Below, one piece after another: positions 41,136-44,786 of a DNA stretch of 44,786 bases. The notes beneath the pieces were generated by a model that had not been told where the DNA came from, did no database searches, and saw only the letters and a program-made list of their open reading frames with translations. Both the position numbers and the translations under genes were made by a program. Source of the stretch: CAYMEK01 sp964389305 (lineage in GTDB: Bacteria; Spirochaetota; Spirochaetia; SZUA-6; DRHE01); the NCBI GenBank assembly GCA_964389305.1, contig CAYMEK010000032.1, positions 1 to 44,786 of the forward strand. Direction: 5' to 3'. Numbering within the stretch: the first letter of the stretch is position 1; each line of letters opens with the position of its first letter.

Positions 41136-42119
41136 ATGGAGCCCCGATTTTACGAAACGACCGCCGAGGGCAAGGTTCAATGCCGCCTCTGCCCCCATGC
41201 CTGCCTGATCGCCCCCGGGCGCCACGGAATCTGCCTGGTGCGCTTCAACCGGGACGGGAAGCTTGACCTTCCATTCTACGGCAGGCTGTCCGCCCTGGCC
41301 GACGATCCGATCGAGAAGAAACCCCTGTATCACTTTTATCCCGGCAGGCAGATCCTATCCATCGGGTTCGTAGGCTGTTCCTTCCAATGCCCGTTCTGCC
41401 AGAACCACCACATCGCCCATGACACCTCCTACCCCACCGAGTACGTCAGCCCGGAGGACCTGGTGGATCTCTGTCTGCAGCGAGGTTCCTTCGGCATCGC
41501 CTACACCTACTCCGAGCCGCTGGTTCACCTGGAGTACGTCCTGGACACGGCCGCCCTGGCCCGGAAGAAGGGCTTGAAAAACGTGCTGGTTTCCAACGGC
41601 TACGTCAACCGGGAGCCGGCCGAAAAGCTGCTCGAGCTGCTGGACGCCGCCAACATCGACCTGAAGACCTTCAACCCGGAGTTCTACAAGAAGGAGATCG
41701 GCGGCCGGCTGGAGGAGGTCAAGCGGTTCATCACCCAGGCCCACGGCAGGACCGAGCTAGAGGTGACTACCCTGGTAATTCCAACCAAGAACGACGGCGA
41801 GGAGGAGATCGAGTCCATAGCCCGTTTCCTAGCCGCCTTGAGCCCGGACATCCCCTACCATCTGTCCGCCTACTATCCGCAGTACAAGTACACGCTGCCG
41901 CCAACCCCGCCCGGCGTCCTGCGCCGGCTGGCCGAAACGGCCCGCCGGCACCTGAGGTACGTGTACCTGGGAAACATTGGCGGGGAGGAGTCGGACACCC
42001 GCTGCGCGAGCTGTGGCAACCTCCTGGTCCGCCGCCGCGGTTACTCGGTCTCGATCACGGGAATCGGGGACGGCCAATGCTCGCAATGCGGCGCCGCAGC
42101 GCCGATCGTCGGCGTGTAG
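41136..42119 (+). CDS. amrS: AmmeMemoRadiSam-system radical SAM enzyme AmrS
   Basis: 327 residues from ATG 41136. The N-terminal CRLCPHACLIAPGRHGICLVR Cys motif is typical of AmrS/PflA-like enzymes. The radical SAM site is FVGCSFQCPFCQNHHIAH (CxxxCxxC). Then come YTYSEPLVHLEYV and VLVSNGYVNREPAEKLL. A C-terminal zinc ribbon (CASCGNLL ... CSQCGAA) completes the protein. The family is named for its co-occurrence with AMMECR1 and MEMO proteins, which are not in this window. The reaction is unknown. An in-frame remnant of an SH3 domain follows its stop codon. Confidence 0.92.
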   Translation: MEPRFYETTAEGKVQCRLCPHACLIAPGRHGICLVRFNRDGKLDLPFYGRLSALADDPIEKKPLYHFYPGRQILSIGFVGCSFQCPFCQNHHIAHDTSYPTEYVSPEDLVDLCLQRGSFGIAYTYSEPLVHLEYVLDTAALARKKGLKNVLVSNGYVNREPAEKLLELLDAANIDLKTFNPEFYKKEIGGRLEEVKRFITQAHGRTELEVTTLVIPTKNDGEEEIESIARFLAALSPDIPYHLSAYYPQYKYTLPPTPPGVLRRLAETARRHLRYVYLGNIGGEESDTRCASCGNLLVRRRGYSVSITGIGDGQCSQCGAAAPIVGV

Positions 42120-42215
42120 GCGCTCTGCGGAGAAGTAGAGGGAGCGCGCGACTACTGGTACAGGATCGAAAACCCCGCAGGCTGGATTTTCGGACACTAC
42201 ATTGAACTGGAGTAA
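42120..42215 (+). pseudogene. Headless C-terminal fragment of a bacterial SH3-domain protein
   Basis: Reading on from the amrS TAG in the same frame gives 31 codons ending at TAA 42213-42215. They include DYWYRIENPAGWIFGHYIELE. The WYRI...GWIFGxYIEL pattern is the end of a bacterial SH3 (SH3_3-type) domain, common at the C-terminus of spirochaete envelope proteins. There is no start codon or ribosome-binding site, and the rest of the domain is missing. It is probably a gene remnant left at a rearrangement point. It could become a C-terminal extension of AmrS only by stop-codon readthrough. Confidence 0.6.
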
Positions 42216-42248
42216 AACGTATAGATTAGACGGCCTTACTTTCTGAGT

Positions 42249-43973
42249 TTATCCCGCATTCTGGGTCATGAGCTTCTTGGGATGTACCTTCTGAAAAACG
42301 CTGGTAAAAACAAACATGGGTACAAGCAGGAGATAACTCAATACTCGCCAGAACAATTCCTGACCCAGACCGTTAAATGTAAGGAAACCAAACAGGGCGC
42401 AGAGCATGAAATACAAACCCCATACGCCGCAGATGATTTGATTCGTTTTTATAAAGACATGGCTGTTCCAGAGAGCTTTAGGCAGCATGTAGCGGGAATA
42501 CTCCCCCGTAAGGGTAAAGGCAGTTATCAAGGATCCGAGCCAGAGACCGCTTAGAAACAGGTTGTCAAAGAAAAAAGCCCTGTCCGTAAAAAACTCTATA
42601 CCCGACAATTTCAACAGGGCCGCAAATACCAAATAAAGCACAGTTCCAACCTCAAAAAGAGTAGGCCTGTTGGTAAAGAGGTGATAGATGAAAATAACCA
42701 GAGCCAGGCCGGCCGCGCTTATCAGAGGAACGGCGCTTGTGCTCAAGCTTCCCCAGATCCATTTCACGATCCAGGGAACGAACATTACGTTCAGCCAGAG
42801 CATTCCAGGAATCCTTATCGGCCCTCTGTGCTCCGGGATCTTCTCGGTCTTGCTTTTGTCCCCACCACCGTTACTGTGATTTTTACTGTTTTTTCTTCCA
42901 AACAACTGCCCCATTTTCAGGAGCAAACCCAGCTCTCCGTCTATCTTCATTTCTCCATTCAAGACAGCCTTCTGTCCTTCTAGTTTGCCCGTAGCGATAT
43001 CTATCCATGTCTGCGCCGTCGTGCTGATGGTCGTCGTAGGACCGCACGTCTGTCCCTCATAAGCCCGGCAGGTGTTGTTCTTTATAGCCAGGAAATAGGA
43101 GCAGTTGTCCAACCTGAATTGAATACCGCCCTCAAAACCCGGCATTACTGCAGGATCGTACTGAAGGGCCATACCGGCCAAAAATGATTTCACCCCTCCC
43201 GAATCAAGCTTGAGTTCTTTAGCCTGACTACTTATTTCCACCGCTCTATTTGCAAGAGGCTTGAAGCTTTGCCAGTATTGATTACCCATTTCACGAAATC
43301 TGGCCGATTCCTGTTTGGAATACGAAGTGAGCGCTATGATTGCCCGATTTGTCTCCTCGGTCATGGTCCCGTTTTTTTCCACCTCATAACCGGCTTTCTC
43401 CACCAGCTTATAAAGATCCGTGTAGGCTGCCTGCATGTCGTCGAGATGCATGGGTTCGGCACCGCCTATGAGTATGCTTCCAATGAATTTGTTGTTCTCT
43501 GATTTGAAGGTTTTCTCGAAGACGCTCACAAGAGCATCGAAATGAGAGCGCTCGGGGAAGCCAGCGACCGAGATTAGAAAAACCTTGTTCTTCCGGTTCG
43601 GATTTCTGGAAGGATGTCCGGTAATGCCGTTTTCTTCCACGAGGTCCGGCTTTACCAGCGGTAGCTGCCTGTCCAACAGATTCTTCACGATCCCCGGTGT
43701 ACTGTAGATGTACAGCGGGAAAGCATAGACCACCAGTTCTGCCGCTTCTATCTTCGGCAGTATCCTATCCATATCATCTCTTTGGCTGCAGCGTCCCGGT
43801 GTGCCTGCCCAACAGGTAAAACAGCCCCGACAGGGATTAATCGTAAGATCCCGAACCAGAATCTCTTCTGTGCGGCAACCGGAGTTTTTCAGCCCGGTAA
43901 TGAAGTGTTCGGCTACATGATATGAGGAAGATTTCTTTCCTCGAGGACTGCCCAAAAAAACCAGTGTTTTCAC
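42249..43973 (-). CDS. Fusion: Fe-S-type flavoprotein, SCP2 domain and membrane domain
   Basis: 574 residues from GTG 43973, which has GGGAGGT 7 nt upstream; the frame is open to 43997. Residues 1-230 form an NADPH-dependent FMN reductase/Isf-like flavodoxin (KTLVFLGSPRGKKSSSY) with the Cys cluster CRGCFTCWAGTPGRC. Residues about 265-365 form an SCP2 sterol-carrier-like domain (FRLDNCSYFLAIKNNTCRAYEGQ then LEGQKAVLNGEMKIDGELGLLLKMGQLF). A polar Lys/Asn-rich linker leads to five or six membrane helices (about 385-560). It probably moves electrons to a lipid-like substrate at the membrane (inference). It is cotranscribed with marR and has lower GC than its neighbours. Confidence 0.75.
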   Translation of the reverse strand: MKTLVFLGSPRGKKSSSYHVAEHFITGLKNSGCRTEEILVRDLTINPCRGCFTCWAGTPGRCSQRDDMDRILPKIEAAELVVYAFPLYIYSTPGIVKNLLDRQLPLVKPDLVEENGITGHPSRNPNRKNKVFLISVAGFPERSHFDALVSVFEKTFKSENNKFIGSILIGGAEPMHLDDMQAAYTDLYKLVEKAGYEVEKNGTMTEETNRAIIALTSYSKQESARFREMGNQYWQSFKPLANRAVEISSQAKELKLDSGGVKSFLAGMALQYDPAVMPGFEGGIQFRLDNCSYFLAIKNNTCRAYEGQTCGPTTTISTTAQTWIDIATGKLEGQKAVLNGEMKIDGELGLLLKMGQLFGRKNSKNHSNGGGDKSKTEKIPEHRGPIRIPGMLWLNVMFVPWIVKWIWGSLSTSAVPLISAAGLALVIFIYHLFTNRPTLFEVGTVLYLVFAALLKLSGIEFFTDRAFFFDNLFLSGLWLGSLITAFTLTGEYSRYMLPKALWNSHVFIKTNQIICGVWGLYFMLCALFGFLTFNGLGQELFWRVLSYLLLVPMFVFTSVFQKVHPKKLMTQNAG

Positions 43974-43977
43974 AGCG

Positions 43978-44460
43978 TCAACCTCCCAACTGGTCAATAA
44001 AGCCTGTGACTAACTTGCCTAGGAGTGTGATTTTCTCCGAACCCAGATCCTTCTCAATGGACTGTCCGGCCCGTTTAAACTGCTCTACTGCCTGCCTGTA
44101 CAACTCCGCTCCTTTTCCCGTAATAGAGAGGCTATAGGAACGCCTGTCGCCCTTGATTGGATTACGGGCAATGGCGTCTTTTTGTTCCAGTTTATCGAGT
44201 ACCCTGGTAATCCTTGCCGGTTGCATAAGCGAATAGCGAGCGAGCAGCGTTGGTGTGAGATCTTTATGGTTTGAAATAATAAAAAGCGATTCGAACTCGT
44301 ACACGCTCATGCCAAGAGGCCCGAAGAGCCGCTTTTCTCCTATCTCGAACAGCAGTTTTCCCAGATGAATCAGGGCTACGATGAGCATGGCGGGTTCGCT
44401 GATTTCTCTTAGCTTCCGCCAAGCTCTTTCGTAGGTTATATTATCATTTGATAATTTCAT
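43978..44460 (-). CDS. MarR-family transcriptional regulator
   Basis: 160 residues from ATG 44460. The winged helix-turn-helix shows LGMSVYEFESLFIISNHKDLTPTLLARYSLMQPARITRVLDKLEQKDAI, then the wing ARNPIKGDRRSYSLSITGKGAELY. These dimeric repressors usually control the adjacent gene and respond to small ligands or oxidants. The stop lies 4 bp before the start of the flavoprotein fusion. A perfect palindrome in its first codons is a likely self-binding site. ATG 44460 lies 7 nt after the -10 box, implying a leaderless mRNA. The region is AT-rich relative to the rest. Confidence 0.9.
   Translation of the reverse strand: MKLSNDNITYERAWRKLREISEPAMLIVALIHLGKLLFEIGEKRLFGPLGMSVYEFESLFIISNHKDLTPTLLARYSLMQPARITRVLDKLEQKDAIARNPIKGDRRSYSLSITGKGAELYRQAVEQFKRAGQSIEKDLGSEKITLLGKLVTGFIDQLGG
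44440..44455. promoter_or_regulatory. Candidate MarR operator
   Basis: ATTATCA-TT-TGATAAT is a perfect 16-bp palindrome within marR codons 2-7. A second, looser repeat, TTTGA-N7-TCAAA (44462-44478), overlaps the -10 box. Confidence 0.6.
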
Positions 44461-44467
44461 GTTTGAA

Positions 44468-44496
44468 AATATATCAAAGGAAATAAAAAAGGTCAA
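44468..44496 (-). promoter_or_regulatory. Promoter of marR and the flavoprotein fusion
   Basis: Leftward TTGACC (44496-44491), a 17-bp spacer and TATATT (44473-44468). The -10 ends 7 nt before ATG 44460. Confidence 0.75.
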
Positions 44497-44563
44497 GGAA
44501 AAAATAATCTGAATGGTTCAGTTCTGTCGCAATCTCGCTGAACAGACCGGGGCAGCCCCCGCT

Positions 44564-44786
44564 TCAGCGGGCAGAGATGCGGGTGCGGCCGTTGAAGCAG
44601 TAGGTGCAGAAGCCCCCTTCCAGCAGGGGGTTCCCGAGCATTCCTTCCTCGCTCAGGTATCCCAAAGAATCGGCTCCCAGAAAACCCCGGATCTGCTCCA
44701 CGGTCTTGCTATGGGCGATCAGCCGCTTGGTCTCCGCCGTATCGATGCCCAGGTAGCAGCTGTGCTTGTAGGGCGGAGAGCTGACC
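44564..44786 (-). CDS. purF: Amidophosphoribosyltransferase PurF, C-terminal part (cut by window end)
   Basis: About 74 codons run in from the window edge to TGA 44566-44564. Markers are SSPPYKHSCYLGIDTAE, then KRLIAHSKTVEQIRGFLGADSLGYLSEEGM, and the final FCTYCFNGRTRISAR. The CxxC in FCTYC matches the last two ligands of the [4Fe-4S] cluster in Bacillus-type PurF, so this is probably the Fe-S-containing class. PurF makes 5-phosphoribosylamine in the first step of purine synthesis. A GC hairpin (CCCGCT-TC-AGCGGG, 44558-44571) overlaps the stop codon. The N-terminal glutaminase half lies outside the window. Confidence 0.9.
   Translation of the reverse strand, partial: VSSPPYKHSCYLGIDTAETKRLIAHSKTVEQIRGFLGADSLGYLSEEGMLGNPLLEGGFCTYCFNGRTRISAR

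Noticed and set aside
1..44786. CRISPR arrays, insertion sequences, prophage, toxin-antitoxin or restriction genes
   Set aside because: No regularly spaced repeats, transposase, integrase or defence-related domains were seen on either strand.

Overview
The window is a dense, moderately high-GC bacterial chromosome segment of about 45 complete genes with almost no empty space. Its content and gene order point to a free-living, non-Borrelia, non-Treponema member of the Spirochaetota (Spirochaetales-like). The strongest clue is the leftward order rplU-prp-rpmA-obgE-nadD-yqeK-lytR-rsfS // ispE-spoVG-tRNA-Gln-rplY-pth-tilS-ftsH. From memory this matches the Borrelia burgdorferi BB0778-BB0789 cluster, with lytR, an acidic ORF and ispE inserted. 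The EF-G is of the spirochaete/mitochondrial EFG1 type, which agrees.

Layout. 136-3860 (+): a membrane-anchored parvulin-type chaperone coupled to a Maf/MptE-like protein, then a small unknown gene. 3909-13407 (-): one long co-directional block of ispE, spoVG, tRNA-Gln, rplY, pth, tilS, ftsH, a secreted TPR/DxDxDG protein and an HtrA-like lipoprotein protease. The pth gene appears to start at CUG. 13408-13625: a divergent regulatory gap with a strong leftward promoter and an orphan terminator-like hairpin, then a gene for an extremely acidic protein. 13943-18510 (-): the rplU-to-rsfS ribosome-assembly and NAD operon. 18725-21513 (+): fusA coupled to a small RecA-fold ATPase. 21585-25911 (+): a glycosyltransferase, an M20-like protein lacking its catalytic Glu pair, a GpgS-type glucosyltransferase and a small membrane protein. 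25936-28449 (+): azlCD and citrate synthase, the latter with a LexA-like palindrome at its predicted transcription start. 28486-32432 (-): a small membrane protein and mfd. 32475-34184 (+): a secreted protein and a pseudo-receiver/PilZ protein. 34757-39198 (+): trpS, PFK, metK, a NusG-II-domain protein and a Gx transporter. 39209-42119: a C45-type Ntn hydrolase with TPR tail (-), diverging from the AMMECR1/MEMO-linked radical SAM enzyme amrS (+). 42120-42215: the headless remnant of an SH3-domain gene. 42249-44460 (-): a lower-GC pair, marR and a flavoprotein-SCP2-membrane fusion. 44564 to the end (-): the C-terminus of purF, cut by the window edge.

Themes. Several genes (ispE, the M20-like gene, the C45 gene, amrS, marR) have a recognisable sigma70-type promoter whose -10 box ends only 7-12 nt before the start codon, which implies leaderless or nearly leaderless mRNAs. 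The C45/amrS divergent pair has interleaved promoters covered by a perfect inverted repeat. Translation and proteostasis dominate the left half (ribosomal proteins, assembly GTPase, silencing factor, Pth, TilS, tRNA, FtsH, HtrA, parvulin). The right half is central metabolism with a few accessory modules. No CRISPR array, insertion sequence, phage or classical defence island was seen.
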